DNA of 64,000 nucleotides, taken from positions 1-64,000 of the forward strand of contig JAJNNX010000074.1 of the NCBI GenBank assembly GCA_023159155.1, written 5' to 3'. Below, piece by piece: positions 14,521 through 25,530 of the stretch (position 1 is its first letter; every line of letters begins with the position of its first letter). Origin of the DNA: Ustulina deusta. Taxonomy: Eukaryota > Ascomycota > Sordariomycetes > Xylariales > Xylariaceae. Under the pieces are notes generated by a model that was given only the letters and a program-made list of their open reading frames with translations, had not been told where the DNA came from and did no database searches. The position numbers were made by a program, and so were the translations under genes.

Positions 14521-15398
14521 ACATTGATTATTTCAATAATTATAAAAACCTCCCTGTGATACAACATGGCGATTTCGAAGGTGTGCAGTGGCTGATTGAG
14601 CATGGCGTCGATTACTGGACACCATTCAATGAAAGAAGTGACAGCCCTAAGATATCCGACTCAACTACACCAGCACATTTCCTCTTCGCCAAAATAAGAC
14701 ATGTTCTTGGACTAGGAGGGTTAGCTCCCCAATTCTCGGAGGTACACCGATGGGTTGTTAAGAAGTTGATTCAAACCCGGGTTAGTGATACATGCAGCTG
14801 CCCATGTTCTATAGGCGGTTGCATACCATTGAAGGCATTTTTTAAGCGTGGCCGAGATTGGTATCCTTCGCCAACACCAAAGAAAGCGGCGTGGAAATGT
14901 GTCAAGTTTATTCGGGTTTTCCGAGACAGCTTGAATGAAGTTGATCTTGATCTATCTATCAGGCTTATGACCTTTGATGCACTGGATTTAACACATACCT
15001 GTTATGGGTTCATTAATAATCCGCTCGGTTACAAAGGGATGCAGCATTCTTCTGAAGAAGTTGACGAAATCAATTCAGAACAAACCGACTTGCTTAGTTT
15101 GTTTGCCGACCTTATGAGCAAGTTCGAACAAGTTGCATTCGAAAACCATGGCGGGAGGCCTCTCATCGCCAGCTGCCCCGAAGACTTCTGGATTCATCGT
15201 TGGCTTCCTCGAATTACAAAAACACTCAACAACTTGAACGGGATTAAACTGACGCCAAAGGAGAAATCGGCAGCAGAATCTATTGGGGTGGTATGGGGCC
15301 CTCAGCCTGTTCCTACAGCAGCGTGTAGAAACCCAGGCATACCTCGTTACTCACCCGAGTACGTGGTGAGAGAGCTAGAGAATATCATGAATGAGTGA
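14521..15398 (+). pseudogene. 5'-truncated fungal ankyrin-associated protein, C-terminal part
   Basis: An open frame runs to a TGA at 15396-15398. Its first residues, including 'VQWLIEHGVD', look like the end of an ankyrin repeat. The rest resembles the C-terminal region seen in many fungal ankyrin or F-box proteins of unknown function: a Cys-rich knot (CSCPCSIGGC) followed later by 'RLMTFDALDLTHTC'. No ATG opens the frame; the first possible initiator codon is GTG at 14556. The frame upstream is closed by TGA at 14517-14519, just before an AG that could be a splice acceptor (14520). The upstream ankyrin repeats are absent because the RIP block begins about 180 bp away. I infer a gene cut by transposon insertion or rearrangement, or a remnant exon; expression is doubtful. 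Confidence 0.55.
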
Positions 15399-15472
15399 TG
15401 AGAACAGTGGCGTCGGGATACATTGGTAAGTGCTCAAGTCTATGATATGAGCCTCGGCTGTGCTCATCATGA

Positions 15473-15643
15473 ATAGTATCAGCAAGCCTTCACGCCCCAA
15501 TACGTTCGCTGAATAACGCGTTTGCGGCAACACACTATCTGAATATTGGGGAAATCCTTCAAGTAGCTATCGGAGTAGGAAACCGAGCATACCTATCTGA
15601 GCTACACAAACGGCCAGTTAACTCAATAAAACCACTATGGTAA
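15473..15643 (+). pseudogene. Short coding-like remnant
   Basis: A 56-codon frame has protein-like composition ('LNIGEILQVAIGVGNRAYL' lies inside it), bounded by TGA before and TAA after. A GTAAGC donor-like word sits at its end (15640), so it may be one exon of a decayed gene. No homology is recognised. It could belong to the truncated gene just upstream or be an unrelated remnant. Confidence 0.2.
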
Positions 15644-16455
15644 GCGACGGAAACACGACTTTATGCCCTCCCAGGCTTTTGCGACTACCCGTCACTTCGA
15701 CGCCCTTACGTAACTTATCCAACTCTTATTGTATACGACCTACGAGCGCCGGCCCCAAGCGGTATCAGAGAACGAAGATGTATCAACGCAACATCGCGAG
15801 AAAATATCAGAACACGGCATTGTCAAGCCGATAACCCTCACCGTCCGCGTACTGCCCATAACTCCATTATTAGCTATGGTTTTTATACAAGGAGGAAGTT
15901 CTATCGTAACTAGCACAGTTTGGTTATATGAGTTTCTTGGTTTCTGATCTGGGCAATATTGGCTTTGGTTTCTCTACGTCTTAATTCCGTGACACATGCT
16001 GCTGTTCACTTCAAGGTTCCCCAACGGTCGGATCACAGCTTCTATGCCGGCGGTCATTATGCCTTCGTTTTTAACGAAGGTTAACGATATCTTTGTTTAC
16101 CTGTTACGAATAGGAAGTTCGCTAGGTCAGGTACAATATATGTGGTGATCAGTTATATATTAGATGTAGGTAAGCTACAAAACTAAAGCTTAAGAGAGAA
16201 GGTTTTCTTTACGAACTATATACGAACATGATACATATATATAGTAAGTGTGCTTATGCTTCAGAACGCTTAGTATAACAGCAATTTTTTTAAAGCAAGT
16301 TGTTCTCAACTTAGTATATTATAAGTATATATATATATAAAATTAAAATAATATAAAAATAAAGCAGCCGTTTAAAATAGATTAACTCGAGCATCCGCGG
16401 CCTAAGCTAAATGGCTCAGCATTGCTTGTTAGCGTTCTGCATCTTAATTAGTATT

Positions 16456-16740
16456 ATGCGGAAGCATTATGAGGTGGTCTTTATTGACGATTCCTTCGAC
16501 CTGACTGATGACCAGTTTTGGGAGACTTTATACATCGGTGCACTCGACGAGTCGTGGAAAATCGCTAACCAGCATGTATTGCGATAGCGTTTTGGATGGG
16601 TTCCAGAGTACATCAGGACAGGTTCTTTTTCTATAGAGGCGCAGTCTGCTAAAGAAATCCTGCAACAGGCGTTGATGTACTGGTGCATTCCAGGCACCCG
16701 TATAATTATGATACTGCACTTCCGACTTCTGCGTACTTAA
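16456..16740 (+). pseudogene. Coding-like frame with one in-frame TAG
   Basis: Starting at ATG 16456, 94 codons read through with a single stop (TAG at 16585-16587) before a final TAA at 16738-16740. The inferred product is acidic and helix-like at first ('MRKHYEVVFIDDSFDLTDDQ') and well mixed in composition after the stop. It is not recognised as any family. The TAG could derive from CAG by a C-to-T change. It lies in a moderately AT-biased boundary region with no intact genes. Confidence 0.25.
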
Positions 16741-18337
16741 ATCCAGACCTATGTACGTATCGGACAGAAAAGTTTCTATTTGTCAGCGGTGCTTTACTAA
16801 GAGTGAAGATAGGCATACAAAGTTGCATGCAAGGCTTTGGTATTTATAGGTTCTGTAGTACATTCGGGATTCTGATCGCGCTGCTCTGGGAAGAATCGGC
16901 GTATCTATATCATCTATACAGAAACACAGACTATAATCAAGAGGTGACTCTTTCTAGAGATGAAGATCGCTCTGGACCGATATTCCCGTTGTAGTTAGTC
17001 CGGCCTTTTATGTTTGTACTATCCACGAATCATGTTGACTCCGACAATATGGCTGAACATGGAAGCCTTGGTGCTCACGAACAAGAGCTTATCACAGCTC
17101 GCTACTTACCTTAGTTATTGCCTCCGTCCATACCTGAATTGCGGTGTGAGACTTCACCATCATCGCATTTCTCCCCCTTACCTATGTCCCCACCCCCGTA
17201 TTCATCTTTTCAACGGCCCTGTTGGTATTACTTAGTCAAGACAGCTGACGAAAGGTGATATCGGACCTGGAGGGCATGGCGCCTCTGCAGGATCTGGACT
17301 CGAATGTGTCGTTGAAGCCGTGGAGGATAAAGGCTTTAAGTTTGTTCGACTGTTGTCAGAGGCGGGGCTTGCAGGATGGTGTGATAGAGCAGCTCGAGGG
17401 CAGCGGGGAGCTGTTGGATTCGTCCAGTGCGGTAGCGATCACCTGAAGCCTGGGCGGTTGTAAGCTTCGAGCTGCGGTTATCCTACGGTCCAATGCATAA
17501 AGACCAGATAGATCAGTTTGGGCTTCTAATAAAACAAGGCTTAAGAAATCGCTTTACGTCCTACAAGATAACACCCGGGCCTTTATCGAAATAATTAAGT
17601 GCTTGGGTTATTTTACGTTCTACTTACATTCAAGGTTGTTTTATCGCCATGGTACCTATCTCAGCTCACGCTCTCTTCCTAGCGGGACTGCGGGCTCACC
17701 ACCTAGGGAGTCCGTTTTAAATGAGCCGAAATACACAGCGCTTTTTTATTTTGCGCTGTGTATTTACGGTTATTACTGGCAGTAACTTAACTTGAAGTTT
17801 CCAACTTAGTTCAGGTTCCAGGTTGGAATTGAACGGTTTTTGTGAGATTTTATGCATCTGGGCTTGTGCAAAAGCGGGTCTTTCTCAGGCCAGGCTCAGG
17901 CCAAGCTCGGGCTAAAAGCGGCACTGCCTGCTCGGGTGAAGCTCCCATTGCGATTCAGGACGGTAAAACCTACCTAGGTATCTTCGGGATAGTTAGAGGT
18001 AGAACCGTATCCACTAGGCTCAGCCTCCAGCACCTATCTAGGTAAGTACCTACCACCTAACTCGGGTAATATGTACTGGATGGTACAGTCTCTTATAGGT
18101 AAGGGGTTGCGTCGCGTCATCTAATATTAAAGAGCATCTACCTACCTGACGTCTTTGTATACCTACCTATTCTCCTAAATCAACATTCCTACTACGAAGG
18201 TAGTCGTAACGGGAATGCTATCCTATAGGAAACTGCTAGTCACATAATTCCACGCGAGGAAGTCGGCTATCTAGAGACTCAGTGCGCAGTGAGTTGTGCC
18301 TCAGCGCATCGCGCAGCCGCCGAGCCGAGATCTCACG
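16741..18337. other. Decayed intergenic region, no intact gene
   Basis: Several frames of 60-75 codons occur on the plus strand, but none has family-like features or plausible splice context. The region holds the hairpin at 17726-17769. Near 17960-18060 there is a cluster of TACCTAGGTA-type words that recur elsewhere in the window. Confidence 0.5.
17726..17769. repeat. Long near-perfect hairpin
   Basis: Left arm 'aaatacacagcgc' (17729-17741) and right arm 'gcgctgtgtattt' (17753-17765) are perfect inverted complements around an 11-base T-rich loop. The stem extends three more pairs (ccg/cgg) with one bulged A at 17766. Function is unknown; it may be a remnant of a small inverted-repeat element or a structured RNA. 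Confidence 0.7.
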
Positions 18338-18833
18338 ATGGCTTCTGCCAAAAGCTGTTTCAATTATCCGCCACCCAACTATCACGTCCCTCGATTCCCC
18401 TCTCTCTGTTGGCCTCCTCATACCTGTGTACTATACACCGTTTACGACTCATGGCGATTCACCCTTATCTGGACTCTAATCCTCTTTATCGCATTCCACC
18501 TAAGTGCTACTGCCATCGCCCTGCTGATGCAGGTTGGCAAGCCGAGATCGATATGGAAGTATCTAGTTGCTATTCCTATTGTATACACCGTTGTGGCCGG
18601 CGTTGAAGCCCTCGTTGCTGGCAGCATTGTCGGTTCTGTGTAAGTATCTTGCTCCTTTATGATTGGGCTGGTCGGTCGTGGTTCTGGAATCGTACTAATC
18701 ATCCATCACTAGCCTTGGTGCCGTATATATTGCTGCATGCTACAATATGTCGACATGGATCCCCTTCATCTGGGGGCTCATCAATGTATTGGTTCTAATC
18801 ATATCGTCTTTCACCATTCAAGGAGGTCTATAG
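18338..18833 (+). CDS. TMEM170-like small integral membrane protein
   Basis: Two exons, 18338-18639 and 18713-18833, are joined across a 73-bp intron (GTAAGT...CACTAG), giving 140 residues. The ATG at 18338 is preferred over an in-frame ATG at 18296 because the conserved-looking part begins with MASAKS. The protein has a short cytosolic-type N-terminus, a Trp-rich entry, then three hydrophobic segments at about residues 45-70, 78-103 and 115-138. The pattern (aromatic start, 'LFIAFHL', 'AGSIVG', 'AVYIAA..NMSTWIPFIWG') resembles the TMEM170 family, whose animal members act in ER and nuclear-envelope shaping. The family call is mine from memory. It ends seven bases from the stop of the minus-strand acetyltransferase gene, so the two are convergent and almost touching. 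Confidence 0.75.
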
Positions 18834-18840
18834 GAAGCCC

Positions 18841-19654
18841 TCACGGCCATGCCTCAGAGACTGGGATGTTCGCAGCCGGAGAATAACCAGGTGGTAGCTC
18901 CTCTGTAGGCATTTGTCGAACTGGCTTCAGAACCCTCGCCGGATTACCAGCCGCGACCATGAAAGGAGGAACGTCTTTAGTGACCACACTCCCCGCTCCT
19001 ATCGTACAACCTCTCCCGATCGTGATCCCAGGAAGGACTACTACGTTACCACCCAACCAACAATCCTCGCCGATGGTGATAGGAGCACCATTCTCGGGGC
19101 CGTTCGTGCCATTGCGCACACTGGGGTCCGTTGGATGACTGCCTGAGAAGAAAGAGCAGTTGGGGCCTATAAGCGTTCGGTCGCCTATAATGATAGGGCA
19201 TGTATCAATCCAGGTCGAGTTACAGTTGATGTACACATTCTTGCCGAACCTTTTATGGTAAGCTCTCTCCGCTGACTTGAATCCCTAGGAAGACATACTT
19301 GACGTTGTAGCCGTAGTCCATCTTCACAGGGCGGTCACACCAAACGTGGTCAGCCAATAGGTCCTCATCATCTTCCGGTGTGGCTGCCTGCGATGGGAGG
19401 GGTGTCTTATCATTCACTATTCTGGTTTGAACCGGGTCAGAGAAATACGAGAGCCTTGACAAGGTGGGACGGCCTTACTTCTGAAACAGCTCGACAAGAG
19501 TTCGTCTAGGGGCATCACCAGCATTATTGAACCGCTCATATGCATGGCGACAGTTCTTGCGATCCTCTAGCAGGTCGGGGGTGAATGCAAAATAAAGCGC
19601 TCCATTTGCCATCCGCCGCCTGTTCTCTTCTTGGTCAACCGCTCGCAAAGCCAT
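18841..19654 (-). CDS. Maltose/NodL-type sugar O-acetyltransferase (left-handed beta-helix)
   Basis: Three exons on the minus strand (19654-19479, 19421-19299, 19249-18841) give 235 residues. Introns are 57 bp (GTAAGG...ACCAG) and 49 bp (GTATGT...AAAAG). The N-terminus (ENRRRMANGALYFAFTPDLL) is the Mac domain of maltose/galactoside acetyltransferases. The second half is hexapeptide repeats, with 'IGDRTLIGPNCSFFSGSHP' containing the catalytic-type His, then 'IGEDCWLGGNVVVLPGITIG' and the closing 'VAAGNPARV'. The enzyme should transfer acetyl from acetyl-CoA to a sugar or similar hydroxyl; the true substrate in fungi is not known. The ATG at 19654 is preferred because upstream codons lack an ATG and a pyrimidine-rich AG at 19681-19688 suggests a 5'UTR intron. 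It is divergent from Ste14. Confidence 0.9.
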
Positions 19655-20599
19655 AACGACAAGAGTATCACAGCCTGAAAGGAACAATTATAATTATCGA
19701 GGCGAGAGGGATGGCTTGTTCAAAGTCGCTTTATCTAGATTCTCACACTTAGAGGACAGGTATTTCTCCAGACGTAGATACCTTGGCAGTACTAGGTCCT
19801 ATTATGAGTACCTAGGTATTCCTCGACCCCTCTTCATTCCTACCTAGGTAGCTACATAGGTAGTAGGTAATCGTGCTGACTCACACAGCACTCTGGCGTA
19901 GATATACTGTACCCTAAGCGGGTGTACTCAGTTAGGTTAATACCTTATGGATTGCTGTCTGGTTTTAGCCTCCAAAAAGGCCGGTCTACATTCATGGGGT
20001 TTAAATTTGATAACCGTAAGGAAATAAAATACAGCACAGCAAAGTTAACTTGGTAATTGACGCGATTATTGGTCGATATATGTCCATGTCCAAGATATAG
20101 GTAGTTGGGGTGAGGTCATTCCCGCTTCTGTTTCCGTTTCCGGCAGCGGGGTAGTGGAGACTCGATCTCCTTGACGATCTATCCTAGATAGGTAGTGTGG
20201 TAGGCTGGTAGGTAACAGAGCTCTTCTAACACGGCGATTCTATCTCCCACTAACCGCCGCTCAATTTGCTCTGACGCTGTACCACCCCACGTTGCATCCT
20301 CACCCAGCAAACAAAGAACCCCAGGGTCCTCCCTCTGCGCTTCGACAGTACGAGGGTAATGGCGACTGTTGCTCGAGTTCTTCTTTGTTCCTGAAGGTCA
20401 CCAGAGAGCTCGTCATAGCAGCAAACGACACTGCGTGTGACAATGGACTTCCCACCCGATAGGTAAGCGCCTTTCTCGCTTTCCCTTCCGCCAAACCCTC
20501 GAGGCCTCGAATCTTTGCGCGCCACAGCAGTTTCCGTTCCGGGTCGCTATTGTATTCTGTGAATCGACCGAACGCCGTCGAAGCCATCATCTGTGCGGA
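19655..20599. promoter_or_regulatory. Divergent promoter region, acetyltransferase / Ste14
   Basis: 945 bp separate the two start codons. It contains several TACCTAGGTA-type palindromic words (about 19805-19870 and 20180-20215). No clear TATA box was seen for either gene. Minus-strand frames across 20250-20749 overlap the Ste14 start and are shadows. Confidence 0.5.
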
Positions 20600-21592
20600 A
20601 TGTCGACCAACGAGGCTACCTCGCCACCCTTGACTCCCTTGGCTGTGTCTGCCGTCTCGACGGCGTCCCCACCCCGTACACCTATCTTCCCTCGGCTCCC
20701 TCCTCTCAATGAGAATCCGGACGACGAGAAGCCATGGGCCACGAGACACCGTCGCCGTCGCTCGCTCGTTGTAGACGCCCTCTCACCAATTATAATACGC
20801 TCTTCGGCCGGGAATGCTGACGATGTACTGCTACCTAGGCACAGTCCGGGTGCCCCGAATGCGCAGACGACACCCGACCAGGCCTATCTTCCCGGCCAGC
20901 CAAAGTCTCTCGAGGGCATAGCTATCCGATCCTTCTGTCTCGGCGTCGCCCTGGCGCTATCTGCCGCGGTTATGATTTCAATCTTGTCCTTGACTGCGTC
21001 GCCCCTTTGGCGGCTTCCCTTCTTCATCGGCGCACTCTCGACTTTCCATTTCTTGGAATTCTGGACGACTGCCAAATACAATACCTCGGTGGCCAAGATT
21101 GACTCCTTTCTTCTGACGGCCAACTGGCCAGCGTATGGCATTGCTCACATGGCAGCTTCGCTCGAATGCCTGTTGACAAAGCTACTATTTCCCAATCGGA
21201 CGTGGGCACCATTCTATAGCGGCCACATTCTCCTCCTCTTGGGCTTTATCTTAGTCTTTGTAGGACAGGCTGCGCGGAGCCTAGCGATGGCCCAGGCCGG
21301 GCCATCTTTCAATCATACTATTCAACGTAAGAAAAAGGACGACCATGATCTAGTCACTACGGGGGTGTACTCGTTTTTACGACATCCAGCGTACTTTGGT
21401 TTCTTCTATTGGGGGATCGGTACACAGCTGGTCCTAGGTAACCCGATATGTTTTGTTGCCTACGTGATCGTGCTGTGGAGATTCTTCGCATCTCGTACCA
21501 AGTCGGAAGAGCGCGATCTCGTCCGATTCTTTGCAGACAATTACACTGACTACAAGAAGAGGGTGGGCACTGGTATACCTTTTATTAGATGA
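20600..21592 (+). CDS. Protein-S-isoprenylcysteine O-methyltransferase (Ste14/ICMT)
   Basis: Single exon, 330 residues. After a Pro/Ser-rich cytosolic N-terminus of about 110 residues come several membrane segments, beginning near residue 112. The C-terminal catalytic part carries the ICMT signature: 'LVTTGVYSFLRHPAYFGFFY' (RHPxY) about residue 252-272, then the 'EERDLVRFFADNYTDYKKRV' element near the end, which binds S-adenosylmethionine and the substrate. The enzyme methylates the prenylated C-terminal cysteine of CaaX proteins (Ras/Rho, a-type pheromone) in the ER membrane. The N-terminal extension is longer than in yeast Ste14 (239 residues), as I would expect for filamentous fungi. ATG 20600 is the first in frame. 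Confidence 0.93.
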   Translation: MSTNEATSPPLTPLAVSAVSTASPPRTPIFPRLPPLNENPDDEKPWATRHRRRRSLVVDALSPIIIRSSAGNADDVLLPRHSPGAPNAQTTPDQAYLPGQPKSLEGIAIRSFCLGVALALSAAVMISILSLTASPLWRLPFFIGALSTFHFLEFWTTAKYNTSVAKIDSFLLTANWPAYGIAHMAASLECLLTKLLFPNRTWAPFYSGHILLLLGFILVFVGQAARSLAMAQAGPSFNHTIQRKKKDDHDLVTTGVYSFLRHPAYFGFFYWGIGTQLVLGNPICFVAYVIVLWRFFASRTKSEERDLVRFFADNYTDYKKRVGTGIPFIR

Positions 21593-22196
21593 AGAGCCGG
21601 GGTCGCTCGAATGGGAATCACTATCTCCCAAATAGTTGGGATATTTCTGTACAGCATCTTCGGCGTTTAAGGGGCATCACTGCAATATTGCCTGTACTAT
21701 TGAGTAGCCAAGTCATGGCCGAGTTCGGGAAGCCGACCTACAAAGGACTCGTACAATAATAATAATACGACATTTCAACTGTACTCCCATAATAAAGGAT
21801 AATTTGTAGAACAGGTCCACGGTATTCTTCAAGGTGGGGGAAATACCTAACTGACAGTGAGCTACTACCACCATAGGTACTTACCTTGTATGGTAGGTAT
21901 ATTTATGCAGGGGTAAGGCCCCACAGCTTTCTAGCCACATTGCTTTTACTTATCGATAGTCGGACTAGCGTAAGTACCTCTATGGGTGCCCTGGGCATTG
22001 TAATTAAGAAGGCCACGATTCAACACTATAAAGTGAACTCCACACCAAACGAAGCAACGAAGCAACGAAGCAGCAGCGCCGTCTGCAACACAACGCACAC
22101 GCTCGACCTCGGCGGCCGCCCTATGATCAGCCCCATCCTCAGCGTTCCGTCTACAAGACCGCCAACAAAGACCCGGTCGTAGGGCACGTCGGCACC
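21593..22196. promoter_or_regulatory. Intergenic / Sec63 upstream region
   Basis: Contains TACCTTGTATGGTAGGTA-like words near 21870-21900 and a small tandem repeat just upstream of Sec63. A 98-codon plus-strand frame at 21886-22182 has no protein-like features and is rejected. Confidence 0.4.
22048..22071. repeat. Three tandem copies of AACGAAGC
   Basis: Three exact 8-bp units lie about 125 bp before the Sec63 ATG, probably in its promoter or 5'UTR. Too short to interpret further. Confidence 0.8.
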
Positions 22197-24340
22197 ATGA
22201 GCTCAGACTACTCGTACGACGAGCAGGGCCAATTCTACCCCTTCTTTATCTTCACCTTGGCCACCATCGTGACGCTGCCTCTCACCTATAACCTCGTCAC
22301 GCCGTCCAAAGACCCCGCGGCCCTCGCGCCGAGAATACAAACCTCCTACCGGCCTGAGCATGCCGACCTCATCCAGGCGCAAGCCAAGGCGCACAAGCGG
22401 ACGCAGCGCAAGGTGAAGCGCGCCATCGCAGCCCTCGTCGGTTGGGCTCTCATGGCGGGCATGCTCTATCTGATCGTCACGACCCAGCGCACAACCGCCA
22501 AGATATGGAACCCGTACGATATCCTCGGCATATCCGAGTCTGCCACCGAAAAACAGATCAAAACCCACTACAAGAAACTCGGGCTCAAATTCCATCCCGA
22601 CAAGATTCGGCCAGACCCCGCCAAGAACGAGACCATCGAGTCGCTGAACGACAAGTGGGTGGACCTGTCCAAGGCCTACCAGGCCCTCACCGACGAGGAG
22701 GTCCGGAATAACTGGATCCAATACGGGCATCCGGATGGCAAGCAAGGCTTCTCCATCGGCATAGCCCTGCCCAAATTCATCGTGTCGGATGGGAATGGAA
22801 AGTACGTCGTGTTGGTCTATGCCATGCTCCTCGGTGTCCTGCTTCCTTACCTTGTCGGATCATGGTGGTATGGCACGCAACGTATGACGAAGGAGGGCGT
22901 CCAGGTCGAGAGTGCCAACAGTCTCTTCCGTGAATACACCGACATAACCGATGAAGGAGACCTAATCACAGCTCTAAGCACCGGCAAAGAATTCCGGTTG
23001 CTTCTCAAGGGCGACAAAGCCGAGTCCGGTCTTGCTAAAATAGAATCCAGAATTCTGGAAAACGGCCAAGTTACCCCCTACGCTGGAGGTCTCTCCGACA
23101 AAGATAAGGACAAGTTGGAGCATCTGGAGAGCGGCGTTAGGCGGAAGGTCCTCGCTCTTCTTTGGGCCTATTTAGGAAGAGTCGAGCTAGATGACCAAGC
23201 CCTCAACAGCGCCAAATATCTGGTGGCACCCATCGCCCAAGCCCTTTGCCGGTCGTCTACTGCGATAGCGCTTGCATACGGCAACACAGCACCTCTTTTA
23301 GCCTCTTATTACATCAGCCAGCGGTTCGTCCAGGCAATTCCACCAAAGGCCTCCCCGCTTTTCCAGCTTCCACACTTTACTCCTGCCGTCGTGAAGGCAG
23401 TCGAGGGTGACTCAAAGATTCATATGAGCGTTCAACAATTCATGGATCTGCCTGATTCTCGGAGGAGAAAACTGACTATCGGAAAGGATCTCCTCAATGC
23501 GGAGCAATATAAGACAGCCCTTGAAGTCTCTAAGCAATTGCCCTACTTCCAAGTTGCAAAGGCATTCTTCAAGGTGACAGGCGAGAAATATATTATTCCG
23601 CAGTCCCTAGTATCTTTCGTCGTAAAGGGTCGTTTTGTGCCACCAGGGAGCACCGATGTACCCGTCGTTGATGAGCTCGATCTTGAAGACATAGACCCAG
23701 CAGAAGATGATTTAGACGCCATGCTGGGACGCAAGAAGACGGTCAAAGACGCTAGTGGGAATATAGTTACTGAGGAGTACAAATCAGTTTCTCCACCCAT
23801 CACATTTGCTCCTTACTATGCTCGAAATCATTCGCCAAAGTGGCACGTCTTCTTGTCGGACAGCAAGCAAGACAGAATGGCTGTCCCCCCTTTTACTTTT
23901 ACTACATTCGACAAACCAATATTCACACCTGACGGCAAACCTACATACAATATGCAGACTTTGAAGGCTCAATTTGCTGCGCCCCCACAAGCCGGCAATT
24001 ACACATTCGTTATGCATCTCGTATGCGACAGCTACGTTGGCTTTGACACCAAAATGGACGTCACACTATCTGTGGAAGAAGCCAGCAAGGCAGCTCAAAT
24101 GGCCGCGGAAGATGAAATCAGCGAGCCTGAAGAGGGTGAGTTATTTAACCTTGTATTTGTCTTGACTCCTTGCTAAAATCTCTCGCAGATTCACTTGCCG
24201 GCCAGATGAGTGCGTTGAAAGGCGGCCCTGTTGCTAAGCGGAAGGTGGGCGAAGAGGAAGAATCTGATGACGAAAGCGGTACAGAGGAGGAAGTGTCAGA
24301 TACCAGTGCCACCAACACCGATACTGAAGATGAGTCTTAG
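22197..24340 (+). CDS. Sec63, ER protein translocation J-protein
   Basis: Exon 1 22197-24135, a 53-bp intron (GTGAGT...CGCAG), exon 2 24189-24340; 696 residues. It starts with a luminal tail and a membrane segment (~13-34), a second segment near residues 80-98, then a luminal J domain (about 103-180) with the HPD motif in 'KFHPDKIRPDP'. A third membrane segment lies at about 203-222, followed by the cytosolic Brl/Sec63 helical-FN3 region. The acidic C-terminal tail, typical of Sec63, lies in the second exon ('GEEEESDDESGTEEE'). Sec63 recruits and activates BiP/Kar2 at the Sec61 channel with Sec62, Sec71 and Sec72 for post-translational import. A minus-strand 180-codon frame over its start is a shadow. 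Confidence 0.95.
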
Positions 24341-25530
24341 GGCAGCAGGTTTGTTGTTCTTGTTTCAAACTTACTTGACCTGTGACATAGCCCTAAGCTG
24401 GAGAACGAGAGGTTGTCCACATTGGGCTCTATATACCGCCTCCATCTTATAGCGAGAAGGGGCAATACACTTTGTAGTATTTGCAACACCGTCATGTATG
24501 CGAAACAAGCATAGGTCGGCGCATTCGGCGTTGGGGTGCTATATACATTGGGCGATACAGGTGACCGGGCACTCACATCATTACGTAGGTAGAAAAATAA
24601 GTTCAGTATTTAGTTTTCGTTGTGCAAATCTTCTGTTTCATTCACGTCACTACCAAGTGTATCTAATGTGCCTAGCATACTGTTACGCAATATAATACAG
24701 CATACGGTCTGTGTCATGGATTGCTGGCAGCTTTCTTCTCGGCGAACAAACGGGTAGATTCCGGAAATTTAGTACCCAGTGGAACTTGGTCAATGACACT
24801 ATTCTATCAAAATCCGGATAACAACTGCTAGCAAACCAGCATGGGGGCTAGTCGGCTTAAGGATCCTGTCGAGCTCATCACCCCTTCACCTCAAGATCAT
24901 CAACCACGACCGTAGCGAGGGTAGGTCTGGCGTTTTCGTGCCAGGTTTGTCTCCAGCTCTGCTGAATGTAAGAGAACGAGTGGTATTCAAACGGTAATGT
25001 TTCTTGTAGTAAATAGGAATTCCGTTGTCATGGCTGGTTTAGTCCTAAATCGGGGGGGGGGGGGGGTTTCTTTTCTTTGGACAACAAGATGTAATTCCCC
25101 AGTACCTATTTGCTAGGACTATCGTATGAGAAGGCCACTACATTATCCATGGACTGTTATTCTCCATTCTAGGTAGTTTTTCAGGGTAGAATTTCTGAAA
25201 GTTCTACTCGTAGACCGTGAACGAGTGGCCTCATACTAGAAGCGCATACTCTTCGCACCGAAGAATAATGGGTCTTAAAAATGATCTTCCATGACGATAG
25301 CTAGCCAGCTACTTAGAAACCCAGGAGCGGCACCTAGATACTAAGAATCAATATTTACATAAGTAGAATTAGTTTCGCTTGGGTGCTCTCGAACAATATA
25401 GTGGAACCGCTCCCCCCCCTATCGCCGAACTAGCCTATACTCAACTTGACTGTTGCACTGTGCCAGGCCATAGCTATTTGTACAACCGAGTTTCCTTGGT
25501 ACGCCGGGACTCATTATTTGTAGCAAATGC
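24341..25530. other. Convergent intergenic region with a poly-G run
   Basis: Lies tail-to-tail between Sec63 and the LCHN-like gene. No gene recognised. It contains a run of 15 G at 25052-25066. Confidence 0.5.
25052..25066. repeat. G15 homopolymer
   Basis: Fifteen consecutive G after a single C, in the convergent intergenic region. Length may be uncertain in assembly. Confidence 0.9.

Noticed and set aside
22203..22745. 180-codon minus-strand frame over the Sec63 start
   Set aside because: Antisense shadow of a well supported gene.
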